A DNA stretch of 45,240 nucleotides from NCBI GenBank assembly GCA_021648465.1, contig JAKISR010000014.1, positions 1 to 45,240 on the forward strand, written 5' to 3'. Of this stretch, positions 17,089 through 26,383 are shown piece by piece (within the stretch, counting starts at the first letter, position 1; every line of letters begins with the position of its first letter). This stretch comes from Sulfurimonas sp. Its GTDB lineage: Bacteria; Campylobacterota; Campylobacteria; Campylobacterales; Sulfurimonadaceae. The notes beneath the pieces were generated by a model. The model saw only the letters and a list, made by a program, of their open reading frames with translations. It did not search any database and was not told where the DNA came from. The translations under genes and the position numbers were made by a program.

Positions 17089-18453
17089 ATGCAAAATTTA
17101 TTTGATGAAGTATCAACTCTAGATACTAGATGTTATGAGAAATTTGCTTTAAGTGAAGATATTTTGATGGAACATGCTGCAAATGGTCTGGCCAATCATA
17201 TTCGAGTAAAAGTTTTTAAACATTCGAAGATATTAATTGTTTGTGGTAGTGGGAATAATGGTGCTGATGGTATTGCACTTGCAAGACTTTTACATCTTGA
17301 TTATGATGTAAGTATATTTTATGCGAAAAAACCAAAATCAAAAATGGCACTTCTTCAAGAAAAGAGAGCAAAAAATATCGGTGTTAAAGAGAGTAAAAAA
17401 CTCTATAAGTGTGATGTTTTAGTTGATGCTATTGTTGGAACAGGCTTTAGTGGTAAATTTAATAATAAAATAAAAAATATTATAGATAAAATGAATAGTA
17501 CTGATGCTTATAAAATTGCTTGTGATGTACCATCAGGATATAAGTTTAAAGCAGATGTAACTCTAACTATGGGTGCTTTAAAAAAAGCAATGTTTTTAGA
17601 TAGTTCTAAAGAGTATGTTGGAGAGATAATAGTTTTAGACTTGGGAGTTTCAAGAGATATTTATGAAGTAAAAAGTAACTGGAAGCTTCTTGATATAGAT
17701 GATTTAAATTTGCCTATAAGAAATAAAAAAAATTCTCATAAAGGGAATTATGGACATTTAGCAATAGCATCAGGAGATAAAAGTGGGGCGAGTATTATTA
17801 GTGCTTTAAGTGCTTTAAAATTTGGTACAGGCTTAGTCTCACTTGTTAACTGTAAAAATATACAAATTCCACATATTATAATGTATTCAGATATAGTTCC
17901 AAAAACTGCAACAACTTTAGCTTTAGGAATGGGACTTGGAAATAGATTTAAAAATATAGAATTAGATAATTTTTTAAAGAATGAGTTTCCTATTATCGCA
18001 GATGCAGATATATTTTATATGCCAATTATTTTAAAAATTTTAAAAAGAAATAATATAGTTATTACACCTCATCCAAAAGAGTTTATCTCACTTTTAAAGA
18101 TAACTAAAATAGCAAAAATAGATATAAAAGAGTTACAAGAAAATAGATTTAAATATATTGAAATATTTTGTAAAAAATTTCCTGATGTAACAATTATCTT
18201 AAAAGGGGCAAATGTTATAATTGCTAAAGGGGATGAATTTTTTATTAATCCTCACGGTACATCAATGTTAGCAAAAGCTGGAAGTGGTGATGTTTTAAGT
18301 GGTTTAGTTGGAGCACTTTTAGCTCAAGGTTACGAGCCTTTAAATTCAGCTATTAATGCTTCTTTAGTACATGTAAAGCTGGCTTTAAACTATAAAGGAG
18401 CTGATTTTTCACTTACTCCTGATGATTTGATTGATGAGATTGGTAAATTATAA
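17089..18453 (+). CDS. nnr: Bifunctional NAD(P)H-hydrate epimerase/dehydratase
   Basis: The N-terminal half is a YjeF_N epimerase (CGSGNNGADGIALAR and the Asp in VDAIVGTGFSG). The C-terminal half is the ribokinase-like ADP-dependent dehydratase (GNYGHLAIASG and GTSMLAKAGSGDVLSGLVG). Together they repair hydrated NADH and NADPH. At 454 aa it is slightly shorter than the usual 490-500 aa but keeps both signatures. It may be co-transcribed with thiG, 49 bases downstream. Confidence 0.92.
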   Translation: MQNLFDEVSTLDTRCYEKFALSEDILMEHAANGLANHIRVKVFKHSKILIVCGSGNNGADGIALARLLHLDYDVSIFYAKKPKSKMALLQEKRAKNIGVKESKKLYKCDVLVDAIVGTGFSGKFNNKIKNIIDKMNSTDAYKIACDVPSGYKFKADVTLTMGALKKAMFLDSSKEYVGEIIVLDLGVSRDIYEVKSNWKLLDIDDLNLPIRNKKNSHKGNYGHLAIASGDKSGASIISALSALKFGTGLVSLVNCKNIQIPHIIMYSDIVPKTATTLALGMGLGNRFKNIELDNFLKNEFPIIADADIFYMPIILKILKRNNIVITPHPKEFISLLKITKIAKIDIKELQENRFKYIEIFCKKFPDVTIILKGANVIIAKGDEFFINPHGTSMLAKAGSGDVLSGLVGALLAQGYEPLNSAINASLVHVKLALNYKGADFSLTPDDLIDEIGKL

Positions 18454-18502
18454 GATTTCTTATGCTATAAATTTACCACAAAATACAATATGGAAAACAA
18501 TA

Positions 18503-19282
18503 ATGGATAATATTTTAAAAATTGGAAAGTATGAATTAGGCTCTCGCCTAATAGTAGGAAGCGGAAAATATAAAGATTTTCAAACAACTAAAGAGGCAAC
18601 TTTAGCAAGTGGAAGTGAGCTTATTACTGTTGCAGTTCGTCGTTTAAATATAACAGACCCAGATAAAGAGAATCTTCGTGATACATTTGCTGGAACTAAT
18701 GTAAAGTTTTTACCAAACTCTGCGGGATGTGTGACAGCTGAAGAAGCAATCACAACTTTTAGACTTACTCGTGAAGCTACAGGTATTGATTTAATTAAAC
18801 TAGAGGTGATAGGCGATACTCAAAAAACTCTCTATCCTGATGTATTAGAAACCATAAAAGCTTGTGAAGTTTTAGCAAAAGATGGATTTACGATTATGTC
18901 ATATACCTCCGATGATCCAATTATGGCAAAACGATTAGAAGATGCTGGTTCTCATGCAATAATGCCTCTTGCTGCTCCTATTGGAAGTGGTCTTGGTATT
19001 CAAAATCCTTACAATATTGTTTTTATAAGAGAAGCTGTTAGTGTTCCTGTAATTGTAGATGCTGGAATAGGGTGTGCAAGTGATACTGCATATGCAATGG
19101 AGCTTGGAGCTGATGGAGTTCTTACAAATACAGCAATAGCTCAGGCACAAAATCCTATGTTAATGGCCGAAGCTATGAAATATGCTGTAGTATCTGGTCG
19201 TATGAGTTATCTTTCAGGAAGAATTCCTAAGAGACCTTACGCAACAGCATCATCTCCAATAAATGGAATGATTCAGTTTTAA
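18503..19282 (+). CDS. thiG: Thiazole synthase ThiG
   Basis: This TIM-barrel enzyme makes the thiazole phosphate of thiamine from DXP, ThiS thiocarboxylate and dehydroglycine. Signatures are GSRLIVGSGKYKD, ELITVAVRR, the Schiff-base lysine in DLIKLEVIGD and PVIVDAGIG near the C-terminus. The ATG at 18503 gives 259 aa, the usual length; a more upstream start would overlap nnr and add residues foreign to the family. No thiS, thiF or thiH lies next to it. Confidence 0.93.
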   Translation: MDNILKIGKYELGSRLIVGSGKYKDFQTTKEATLASGSELITVAVRRLNITDPDKENLRDTFAGTNVKFLPNSAGCVTAEEAITTFRLTREATGIDLIKLEVIGDTQKTLYPDVLETIKACEVLAKDGFTIMSYTSDDPIMAKRLEDAGSHAIMPLAAPIGSGLGIQNPYNIVFIREAVSVPVIVDAGIGCASDTAYAMELGADGVLTNTAIAQAQNPMLMAEAMKYAVVSGRMSYLSGRIPKRPYATASSPINGMIQF

Positions 19283-19284
19283 AC

Positions 19285-19310
19285 AAAGAGGGATTAAACC
19301 TCTTTATTTT
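19285..19310 (+). terminator. Bidirectional terminator between thiG and the diguanylate cyclase gene
   Basis: A 7-bp stem AAAGAGG/CCTCTTT with a 7-base loop is followed by ATTTT on the plus strand, and by A-rich sequence read the other way. It lies at the 3' ends of two convergent genes. Confidence 0.72.
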
Positions 19311-20929
19311 GCAACAACAATATTTCTACCACTTTCTTTAGCTTCATATAATGCTTCATCAACTCTTTTTATTAGAGTAGATTGATCTTCTATAAAATTA
19401 AATTCTATAACACCAAGCGAAATAGTCATTTTTTTAACATCTTTAAAAATAAATTTTTCAACTGCTACTCTTAATTTTTGAGCTAAATCTATTGCTTGAT
19501 TTAAATTTGTTGCTTGAAGTGTTATCATAAACTTTTCACCGCCCCATCTTGAAATAAAATCACTTTTTCTTATTATTTTAGTAATTATTTCTGATAACTC
19601 AATAAGTATATCATCTCTTGCAGTGTGTCCAAAAGTATCATTTATTATTTTAAAGTGATCAATATCTAAAAATATAATAGATAATTTTGAGAATGTTTCA
19701 GCAGATAACTCCATCTCTTTAGATAAAATAAAGTTTAGTTTTTTTCTGCTAAAAAAACCAGTTAAAGGATCTTTTGAAGCTTCTATGTTTAAGTCTTTTC
19801 TTTTTAAATAATTTTCTGTAATATCAGTGAAAACAATTAGGTAAAGTAGCTTATTATCTATACGCATATCTTTAAGTTGAGGCTTAAAAAATATTTTATT
19901 ATTATTTTTTATAATTAGAACTTTTAAATCTTTATGATATTGCTCTTTTTGTAAATAGGGTATCCAATGAAGACCTTTGTTGTAAGTTTGTAAAAAATCA
20001 GGATTATTTGTTTTTTCAAATATATTGGATATATGTTTACTCTTATCTTTAAACTCTTTAAATGTTCGGCAGTTAACTAAATCAAGAACAGTTTTATTTG
20101 CAAAAATAACACTTACTCCATCAGAAACAAGTAAAATTTTTTTATCATTATCTAATATTTTTTGTAAAAGTATTTTAGTTGAAAGTAACTCTTTAGTTCT
20201 TTTTTGAACTACCACTTCAAGGTTTTGTGTATGTTTTAGTAGTCTATGAATTAAGAAAGTAGTAAACATTAAAAATATAGTTATTAGTATTTTTATTAAT
20301 AAAGTTTTTTCTTCGATAGAATTTTTAATCATTTGATAATTACTACTATCTAAGCTTATACTAATTCCCCCAATAATACCACCTACTATATAGCTCTTTT
20401 CTTGATGACATTGTAAACAAGACTTAGTTGTTAATAGTGCACCCATATATTTAAATTTATTATTATCAGAAAGTTCATAATACTCTTTTTCATTACTACT
20501 TTTAAAATATTCTAGTGCTTTTTGCTCAAAAGGTGTTGCCTTGTTTTCAGGGTTTAAAGGAGCTAAGCTTGTTATTTTAAAATGAAAATTTTTTATATTT
20601 GCTTTTTCGGATAATTCTGAGAGTTCTCTTGTCATTAATGCAGGATTTATTTTGAAAAGTGTTAAATTGTTATCCGCTTTTAGAGTATTATTATTTAGAT
20701 ACATATTTGGTTTTTGACCTTCTTTTGGCGCCACATAAACACCACCGTATTCTGCATTCCATCGTCGTATATTTATTTGAGAATTAAAGTGAGTTTGTGC
20801 TTGTGTTATGAGTAAGTTTTTTTGAAGTTTTATGCTTTTTTTACTGTATGAGTCAACAGAATAATAAAAACCAATAGCAATAAGTATAATAATAAAATAA
20901 AGGGTTATGTTTTTATAGATATTATCCAA
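19304..20929 (-). CDS. Membrane diguanylate cyclase-like protein with DUF3365 haem c sensor and variant GGEKF active site
   Basis: A membrane helix (about 8-25) is followed by a periplasmic DUF3365 domain with IRRWNAEYGGVYV and the haem c site CLQCH at 171-175, a second membrane helix near 207-225, a PAS-like region (about 250-370) and a GGDEF domain. The active-site loop is GGEKF (463-467) instead of GGDEF or GGEEF. The third-position acid is kept and the fourth is lysine. A product-inhibition RxxD (RKSD) lies five residues before it. Redox or gas sensing through the haem is inferred. It follows the AGCS symporter and a small protein in one operon. Confidence 0.87.
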   Translation of the reverse strand: MDNIYKNITLYFIIILIAIGFYYSVDSYSKKSIKLQKNLLITQAQTHFNSQINIRRWNAEYGGVYVAPKEGQKPNMYLNNNTLKADNNLTLFKINPALMTRELSELSEKANIKNFHFKITSLAPLNPENKATPFEQKALEYFKSSNEKEYYELSDNNKFKYMGALLTTKSCLQCHQEKSYIVGGIIGGISISLDSSNYQMIKNSIEEKTLLIKILITIFLMFTTFLIHRLLKHTQNLEVVVQKRTKELLSTKILLQKILDNDKKILLVSDGVSVIFANKTVLDLVNCRTFKEFKDKSKHISNIFEKTNNPDFLQTYNKGLHWIPYLQKEQYHKDLKVLIIKNNNKIFFKPQLKDMRIDNKLLYLIVFTDITENYLKRKDLNIEASKDPLTGFFSRKKLNFILSKEMELSAETFSKLSIIFLDIDHFKIINDTFGHTARDDILIELSEIITKIIRKSDFISRWGGEKFMITLQATNLNQAIDLAQKLRVAVEKFIFKDVKKMTISLGVIEFNFIEDQSTLIKRVDEALYEAKESGRNIVVAK

Positions 20930-20939
20930 GATAACTTTC

Positions 20940-21215
20940 TTAAATTTCTATTTTATTTGAAAGGTGAGCCATTAATAAAAGTTTTCCCATGCTTTCAAAA
21001 AACTCATTAACACCTATGTCTTGCGCCAATACAGCTTTTTTTAAAGCAGTTAAAAATATCATTTTTGACTCATCCGAAGCTATCATAAATGTATCTACAA
21101 TATACTCAAATGACAAAGTGTGAATTTTACCATTTACATCAAAATTTATTTCTGATGAAATACTTATACCTTGTTTTTTTAGAAGTTCTTTACACTTTTT
21201 TTCTATTTTATTCAT
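20940..21215 (-). CDS. Conserved-looking hypothetical helical protein
   Basis: The 91-aa product is mostly helical, with a short beta section (INFDVNGKIHTLSFEYI) and no cysteines or membrane segment. No family was recognised. It overlaps the AGCS symporter gene by 4 bases and ends 10 bases before the cyclase gene, so all three are co-transcribed. The sequence gives no functional clue beyond that. Confidence 0.7.
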   Translation of the reverse strand: MNKIEKKCKELLKKQGISISSEINFDVNGKIHTLSFEYIVDTFMIASDESKMIFLTALKKAVLAQDIGVNEFFESMGKLLLMAHLSNKIEI

Positions 21216-22657
21216 CTTAAAGCTTCTTCATCAAGTTCTCCACTTTTTAGTTTTTTCATATAATCTTCAAGTAATTTTTTAACTTCTCCACTAAGTATAA
21301 AAAGTCCTAAAATATTTGGCACTGCCATTGCAAGTAAAAGCATAAAACTAAAATCAACTAGTATATCAGTAGTAACGATAGTTCCTATAATGATTAAAGA
21401 TAAAAATATAATTTTATAAATTATAGAGAATTTTGAACCAAAAAGATAAACCCAAGCACGCTCTCCATAATATGACCAAGAAATCATAGTTGAAAAAGCA
21501 AAAAGAGCGATACTAATAGATAAAATAATTGGGAACCAACTAATAACAGTTCCATAAGCAGCACTTGTTAATGCAGCTCCTTGCTTGGCTTCAATAAGAG
21601 CAGAGTAAGCGCCATCATGTGTATATACTCCAGTAATAATAATTACAAGAGCTGTTAAAGTACAAATAACAACAGTATCTATAAATGGCTCATAAAGTGC
21701 AACAAGACCTTGTCTTACAGCATATTTTGTTTTTGCTGGTGCATGAGCAACTGGAGAGGAACCAATTCCCGCTTCACTTGAGAAAACTGCTCTTTGAAAA
21801 CCTTGAACAATAGCTCCTAGCATACCACCATAAATAGCACTTGTTGCAAAAGCTTCTTGAAAAATAAGACTAAAAGCATCATCAATTTTATCAAAGTTTA
21901 CACCTAAAATCCATAAAGAAGCAGAGATGTATATGAGAGCCATAATAGGCACAAGACTCTCTGTTATATGTGCAATTCTTTTAACACCACCAATAATTAC
22001 AAAACCAACTAATGTTGCCATTATAATTCCAAAAATTATTGGATTATCTTGGAAATATGGAATTTCTTGAGATATAGCACCTAGAGCTTGAGAAACTTGA
22101 AAAGTATTTCCCCCTCCAATAGCACCACCAATCATCAATATAGCAAATATGACTGCTAAAATTTTACCAAAAGAGACATAACCTTTTTTAGCTAAACCTT
22201 TTGATAGATATTCCATCGCACCACCCATCACAGTGCCATCTTTTAAAAATTCTCTATACTGAAGCGAGAGTGTTACTTCTGTAAATTTTAGACTCATGCC
22301 TAAAAAACCAGCCACAATCATCCAAAATGTTGCTCCTGGTCCACCAATAGCAACTGCTAAAGCAACACCTGCAATATTACCAAGACCAACAGTAGCACTA
22401 AGAGCAGTTGTAAGAGCACCAAATGAAGATATCAATCCAACATCATCAATAGTTTTGTATCTACCTCTTATGATATTAAAAGAGTGTCTCATTACTCTAA
22501 TATTGATAAATTTAGTTACAAACGTCAGATAAACACCACCTGCAATTAACCAAACAACTAAAAATGGAAGGCTCACACCATTCAGAGTTCCAAAAAGTAT
22601 ATCAAAGAATAAAACAGTTTCTAAAAAGGAGTTTATACTAGTAAAAATTTCACTCAA
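21212..22657 (-). CDS. AGCS-family sodium:alanine/glycine symporter
   Basis: This 481-aa protein with about ten membrane helices carries the AGCS signature (ATVGLGNIAGVALAVAIGGP, then FLGMSLKFTEVTL and FSSEAGIGSSPVAHA). It takes up alanine or glycine with sodium. The only start that keeps the family N-terminus is a TTG at 22655-22657, with GGGT a few bases ahead; no in-frame ATG lies upstream of the first membrane helix. The gene heads an operon with a small protein and the cyclase. Confidence 0.92.
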   Translation of the reverse strand: MSEIFTSINSFLETVLFFDILFGTLNGVSLPFLVVWLIAGGVYLTFVTKFINIRVMRHSFNIIRGRYKTIDDVGLISSFGALTTALSATVGLGNIAGVALAVAIGGPGATFWMIVAGFLGMSLKFTEVTLSLQYREFLKDGTVMGGAMEYLSKGLAKKGYVSFGKILAVIFAILMIGGAIGGGNTFQVSQALGAISQEIPYFQDNPIIFGIIMATLVGFVIIGGVKRIAHITESLVPIMALIYISASLWILGVNFDKIDDAFSLIFQEAFATSAIYGGMLGAIVQGFQRAVFSSEAGIGSSPVAHAPAKTKYAVRQGLVALYEPFIDTVVICTLTALVIIITGVYTHDGAYSALIEAKQGAALTSAAYGTVISWFPIILSISIALFAFSTMISWSYYGERAWVYLFGSKFSIIYKIIFLSLIIIGTIVTTDILVDFSFMLLLAMAVPNILGLFILSGEVKKLLEDYMKKLKSGELDEEALR

Positions 22658-22756
22658 ATTGAACCCTTAAAAACATAATTTAAGAATTGTAACAAACTAA
22701 TCTTAATCTCATTTATTATCAATATCTATAAAGTTTAAAAATATGATAAAAAGCTA

Positions 22757-22785
22757 TTGACTTTTTATAAGTTATTGACTATAAT
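22757..22785 (+). promoter_or_regulatory. Sigma-70 promoter of the tRNA cluster
   Basis: TTGACT at 22757-22762 and a perfect TATAAT at 22780-22785 are 17 bases apart and lie about 44 bases before tRNA-Pro. A well-formed -35 is uncommon in Campylobacterota promoters and fits a strong stable-RNA promoter. It probably drives the Pro-His-Arg-Arg genes. Confidence 0.65.
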
Positions 22786-22828
22786 TTCGCCTCATTAATC
22801 AGGTGTTGTCTTGGTTTTTGTAATAGGT

Positions 22829-22906
22829 CGGGGTGTAGCTCAGTATGGTTAGAGTACCTGGTTTGGGACCAGGGGGCCGAAGGTTCGAGTCCTTTCACCC
22901 CGACCA
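22829..22906 (+). tRNA. tRNA-Pro(UGG)
   Basis: The acceptor arms CGGGGTG/CACCCCG pair fully and the anticodon stem CCTGG/CCAGG holds the loop TTTGGGA with anticodon TGG. GGTTCGAGT forms the T-loop and CCA is encoded. Confidence 0.95.
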
Positions 22907-22930
22907 TCTTTTTATATTTTATATTCGTAT

Positions 22931-23008
22931 GGTGAGATTAGCTCAGTTGGTTAGAGCACTGGTTTGTGGTGCCGGGGGTCGCGGGTTCGAATCCCGTATC
23001 TCACCCCA
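22931..23008 (+). tRNA. tRNA-His(GUG)
   Basis: The loop TTGTGGT gives anticodon GTG. An extra 5' G pairs with the discriminator C (the G-1:C73 pair special to tRNA-His). Acceptor GTGAGAT pairs with ATCTCAC, and CCA is encoded. Confidence 0.95.
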
Positions 23009-23060
23009 TTAAAATAAAATATAAAAAAAAACTAATAAATTAAACAATAAACTATTTTGT

Positions 23061-23137
23061 GCGCCCGTGGCTCAACTGGATAGAGTATCGGTTTTCGGCA
23101 CCGACGGTTATAGGTTCGAACCCTATCGGGCGCACCA
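23061..23137 (+). tRNA. tRNA-Arg(UCG)
   Basis: Acceptor GCGCCCG/CGGGCGC, anticodon stem TCGGT/ACCGA with loop TTTCGGC (anticodon TCG), T-arm GGTTCGAACC, CCA encoded. Confidence 0.94.
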
Positions 23138-23151
23138 TAACATTTATTTAT

Positions 23152-23228
<77 letters not shown>

Positions 23229-23376
23229 TTTATTTGAACACAAAACGAACAAGTCTGTTTTGTTACGCTAGCCACTGTGGCACTAAAGCTTTGCTTTGAT
23301 AAGCAAGAAATTAAAAATTCAGAGTTATTCAAGTGAGATAAAGAGTTTTAAACTATAATTCTGCTCTTATTCACAT

Positions 23377-23461
23377 GCGGATGTGGTGAAATTGGTATAC
23401 ACGCCAGACTTAGGATCTGGTGCCGCAAGGCGTGGAGGTTCAAGTCCTCTCATCCGCACCA
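23377..23461 (+). tRNA. tRNA-Leu(UAG), integration target
   Basis: This 85-base class II tRNA has a long variable arm (TGCCGCAAGGCG) and the loop CTTAGGA (anticodon TAG). Acceptor GCGGATG pairs with CATCCGC; CCA is encoded. A perfect TATAAT lies at 23354-23359, 17 bases before it, so it may have its own promoter. Its 3' end is the left attachment site of the mobile element. Confidence 0.95.
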
Positions 23462-23462
23462 T
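23445..23462 (+). repeat. attL core (18-bp direct repeat, copy 1)
   Basis: TCCTCTCATCCGCACCAT, the 3' end of tRNA-Leu from the T-arm through CCA, is repeated exactly at 37641-37658. Sequence diverges on both sides of each copy. This is the usual core-site duplication left by tRNA-targeting tyrosine integrases. Confidence 0.92.
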
Positions 23463-23532
23463 CAAATAATTAAATCTCTCAAAACCACTTAAACAACGAA
23501 CTTTTAAAGACTTTAAGAAAACTTTAAAATTA

Positions 23533-23568
23533 TTTTTCTAACCTATTTCTAACCTTGAATTGTAAAAC
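23533..23568 (+). repeat. Left-end integrase arm-site candidate
   Basis: TTCTAACCTATTTCTAAC, itself two TTCTAAC units 11 bp apart, lies about 73 bp inside attL. The same 36-bp region recurs with a few differences at 37489-37524, near attR and just ahead of the integrase gene. Position and internal repetition fit arm-type binding sites of a tyrosine integrase. Confidence 0.65.
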
Positions 23569-23591
23569 TTTGCAAATTAAAAATTTATATT

Positions 23592-24259
23592 TTATCTTTC
23601 TAAAATATTTAATAATGATTGAGCTACATTCTTTATAGAAAATTCATAAGAATTCATTCTTGATATATCAATTTGATACGCAGGCTTATTGCCATACGGT
23701 CTATGTTGGTTAATATATGTTGCATTGATAGTTTCAAATTTAAAATCTAAAATATAAAATGTTTTGTTATATATGTCAATACAAAGAAGAATAACATTAT
23801 TATTCTCCATTTTTTTGAACTTGTTATCTCTTAAATCAATTTTTTTTGTATTTCCCCAATATGGAGTATAAGAATTGATTAGTTCTATATTCCTTTCAAT
23901 ATTATTTTACTTATTATATAATCTGTATCAGTTAAAACTTTACTATTATTTAAAATTTCTCTATTTTTATCACTACCGTTTAGTCTAATATTAAAGTTGA
24001 ATTTTTTTAAATAATATAATAATGTATCTTCGTAAAGCCAAGATGATACCAAATCTTGTGCATACTCTTCGTAAGTTCTTTTGTCTTTATTGTGCTTACA
24101 ACTTATTAAAGCTTTCCATACATTAGCATACTCTTTTTGTAATTTAACAAAGTTATTTTGAAGTATATAGATATTGCTTTCTGAATATCCTAACTCTTTT
24201 GCCATTTCAGATAATGGACGATTGTAGAGATGACTTAATGAATTATAAATATTACTCAT
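23592..24259 (-). pseudogene. Frameshifted restriction-endonuclease-like gene
   Basis: Two frames together make one protein of about 222 aa. The first part starts at the ATG at 24259 (TAGGAG ahead) with an HTH-like start and the segment EDTLLYYLKKFNFNIRLNGSDKNREIL, here in part: NIRLNGSDKNREIL. It stops at 23885. The second part continues in the -1 frame from about 23906 with ELINSYTPYWGNTKKIDLRD, NKF and ILLCIDIYNKTFYILDF. One extra A in the AAAA run near 23903 would join them. The pattern (LNGSDKNRE, then KIDLRDNK) resembles type II nucleases encoded beside their methylases, and a C5 methylase gene lies 60 bases upstream. Family assignment is by context and pattern. Confidence 0.6.
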
Positions 24260-24319
24260 TCTCGCTCCTAATATATTATTATTTATATATAACAATATAT
24301 TAGCATAAAATTTGAGTAT

Positions 24320-25420
24320 TTATTTTTCTGAATTAAATACTTTTAGTATTGATGTTGCAAGAAATTCTGATAATATAACTGGAACAGCATTTCCAATTTG
24401 TAGATTTTTTGAAGTTTTTGAACCAACAAATATATAATTGTCAGGAAAAGATTGTAGTCTTGCAGCTTCCCTTGCAGTTAAAGGTCTTGGGTCAATTGGA
24501 TGAATACACCTTGAAGATGAAGGTGTGCTAAAATTTCTTGTTATTGTCGTTGCTGGTTTATCCCACCATAATCTACAATAAGTATTTTTAAAACCTGATT
24601 TAGGTCTTAAATGTTCGGATACATCTAATGGTGTCCCCCCATCTGGAAGTGCTTTCATTAGCGCTATTAAATTATCATTATTTTTGGGAGATGTATGCTC
24701 CGTGAGAGTATCACTTTCAATTCTTAATTTTTGTTGATATTCATTATGCGGTTCAGATGAATATTTTGTAGAAGTTTGAGCATTCCCTAATTTTGGTAAA
24801 TCAGATATAGCATCAGAGAGTGTTAAGTGCTGTCTTAAATTATCTTCTTGATTATTAGAATGGGTTGGCTCAGGGAAGTAATATTCACTTTTCAATCTAT
24901 TTCCTACTAATATAACTCTTTCTCTACTTTGTGGAACACCATAGTCTAGTGAGTTTAAAACTTTAAATTTAACCTTATACCCAAGTTCTTCAAATAGAGA
25001 AATAATTAGCTTGATTAAATTACCTTTATCCATAGATAATAAGCCTTTTACATTCTCAAAAACAAACATTTTTGGCATTACTGATTTTACAATACGATAA
25101 TATTCTTGAAATAATTTTCCTCTTGGATCATCAAGTATTCTTTTTCCAACAGTTGAATAAGCTTGACAAGGTGGTCCTCCTATTATTAAATCAACAGTTT
25201 CATTTTTTTTAAGTAATTCATTTAAAACGGTATTTGGATTAAAATCTTTTATATCTATATTATACATTGGAATATCTGGGTGGTTTTTTGTATATGTCAT
25301 GCACATATCTTTTTCTATTTCATTTGCACAAACAATATTAAAATTTTTATTTTTGTAAAAACCATAACTCAATCCACCTGCACCAGCGAATAAGTCAATT
25401 ATATTTATTTTTTTATTCAT
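24320..25420 (-). CDS. DNA cytosine-C5 methyltransferase
   Basis: All main C5-methylase motifs are present in this 366-aa protein: motif I DLFAGAGGLSYGF (9-21), motif IV GGPPCQAYS with catalytic Cys85, motif VI ENVKGLL (Glu122), motif VIII QSRERVILVG, a variable target-recognition region about 190-290, then motif IX and X (LTAREAARLQSFPD, QIGNAVPV). It methylates cytosine in a short target to protect against a partner nuclease; the target sequence cannot be read off. It is flanked by a frameshifted nuclease candidate downstream and a divergent intact one upstream. Confidence 0.95.
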   Translation of the reverse strand: MNKKINIIDLFAGAGGLSYGFYKNKNFNIVCANEIEKDMCMTYTKNHPDIPMYNIDIKDFNPNTVLNELLKKNETVDLIIGGPPCQAYSTVGKRILDDPRGKLFQEYYRIVKSVMPKMFVFENVKGLLSMDKGNLIKLIISLFEELGYKVKFKVLNSLDYGVPQSRERVILVGNRLKSEYYFPEPTHSNNQEDNLRQHLTLSDAISDLPKLGNAQTSTKYSSEPHNEYQQKLRIESDTLTEHTSPKNNDNLIALMKALPDGGTPLDVSEHLRPKSGFKNTYCRLWWDKPATTITRNFSTPSSSRCIHPIDPRPLTAREAARLQSFPDNYIFVGSKTSKNLQIGNAVPVILSEFLATSILKVFNSEK

Positions 25421-25552
25421 TTTTTTCCTTATTGTAGATGTAATTAAGCCATCAATACGATAAATATAAACTTAACAATTTATCAAATAAAGCATCTATT
25501 TAGCTATCCATAGTTAATATTAGCATTATTTAACAAAAAAATGGAGAAAACA

Positions 25553-26383
25553 ATGTCAAGAGATAGAGCTGAGGGATGGAAACACGCAAAAATAAGTGGT
25601 CATAGCAATGAAGATTTAATAAAAAATAAACTTAATTCTGATAAAAATGAATTGTTTAATCTTGGAAAAAGACTAGGTAATTCATCATTAACAGGAATTG
25701 CTGATGTTGGTGGGTTATGTGAAGCTTCTGTTAAATCTGTTCTTGGAAATTCAACTAAATCAAAAACTGACCTTATAATAAAATGGGATGATAAATCACT
25801 TTCAAAAATATCAATTAAAAAGAGCCAAGGGGGACAAGTCTATTTAATAAGAACAAGTAGATTTATTAACGGATACGAAAAACATTTTGCTGAAACAATT
25901 CCAGACAATGTTAAAGAAGCTCTATATTTATTTTTTGGGGAAGGTAAAGATATTGCATCCATATTGTCTGAAATTAAAATTTATGATGATAAGATTAGAA
26001 AATATGAAATTAGAAAAAATAGATTAGTTTGGAAAACACTTCTTATATATAATGAAAATTATGCGGAAAGTTTATTACAATGGTTAATTGATAATGCAAA
26101 TAAGATTGCTATGTATTGTTTTTCAATGGGTTTAGCAGAAAATAAAGATGATTGGGCAGAATATATTTGGTATAAAAATTTACTTGGCGAAGATTCAATG
26201 GATTTGTTATTCTCTATAAATGAATTATCAAGTTTATCACAAGTTAATGCGAAAAAATACATTATTCCTGGAAAAGTTGGTGGAGGAACTACTATTCAAT
26301 TACCGTTTGGTTTTCTTCAATGGCATCAAGGACAGATGCAATTTCATCATAAGTTTAGTCGCATTCAAGAAATGTTTAAATAG
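25553..26383 (+). CDS. Probable type II restriction endonuclease
   Basis: The 276-aa product begins MSRDRAEGWKHAKISGHSNE, a start pattern common in stand-alone restriction enzymes. It has a PD-(D/E)xK-like segment SKTDLIIKWDD followed by ISIKKS (Asp, then SxK), and ends with IQLPFGFLQWHQGQMQFHH. It is divergent from the C5 methylase gene with 120-130 bases between, a usual R-M layout. I use the ATG at 25553, with GGAG 7-10 bases ahead, over the ATG at 25541. Activity and target are unknown. Confidence 0.7.
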   Translation: MSRDRAEGWKHAKISGHSNEDLIKNKLNSDKNELFNLGKRLGNSSLTGIADVGGLCEASVKSVLGNSTKSKTDLIIKWDDKSLSKISIKKSQGGQVYLIRTSRFINGYEKHFAETIPDNVKEALYLFFGEGKDIASILSEIKIYDDKIRKYEIRKNRLVWKTLLIYNENYAESLLQWLIDNANKIAMYCFSMGLAENKDDWAEYIWYKNLLGEDSMDLLFSINELSSLSQVNAKKYIIPGKVGGGTTIQLPFGFLQWHQGQMQFHHKFSRIQEMFK

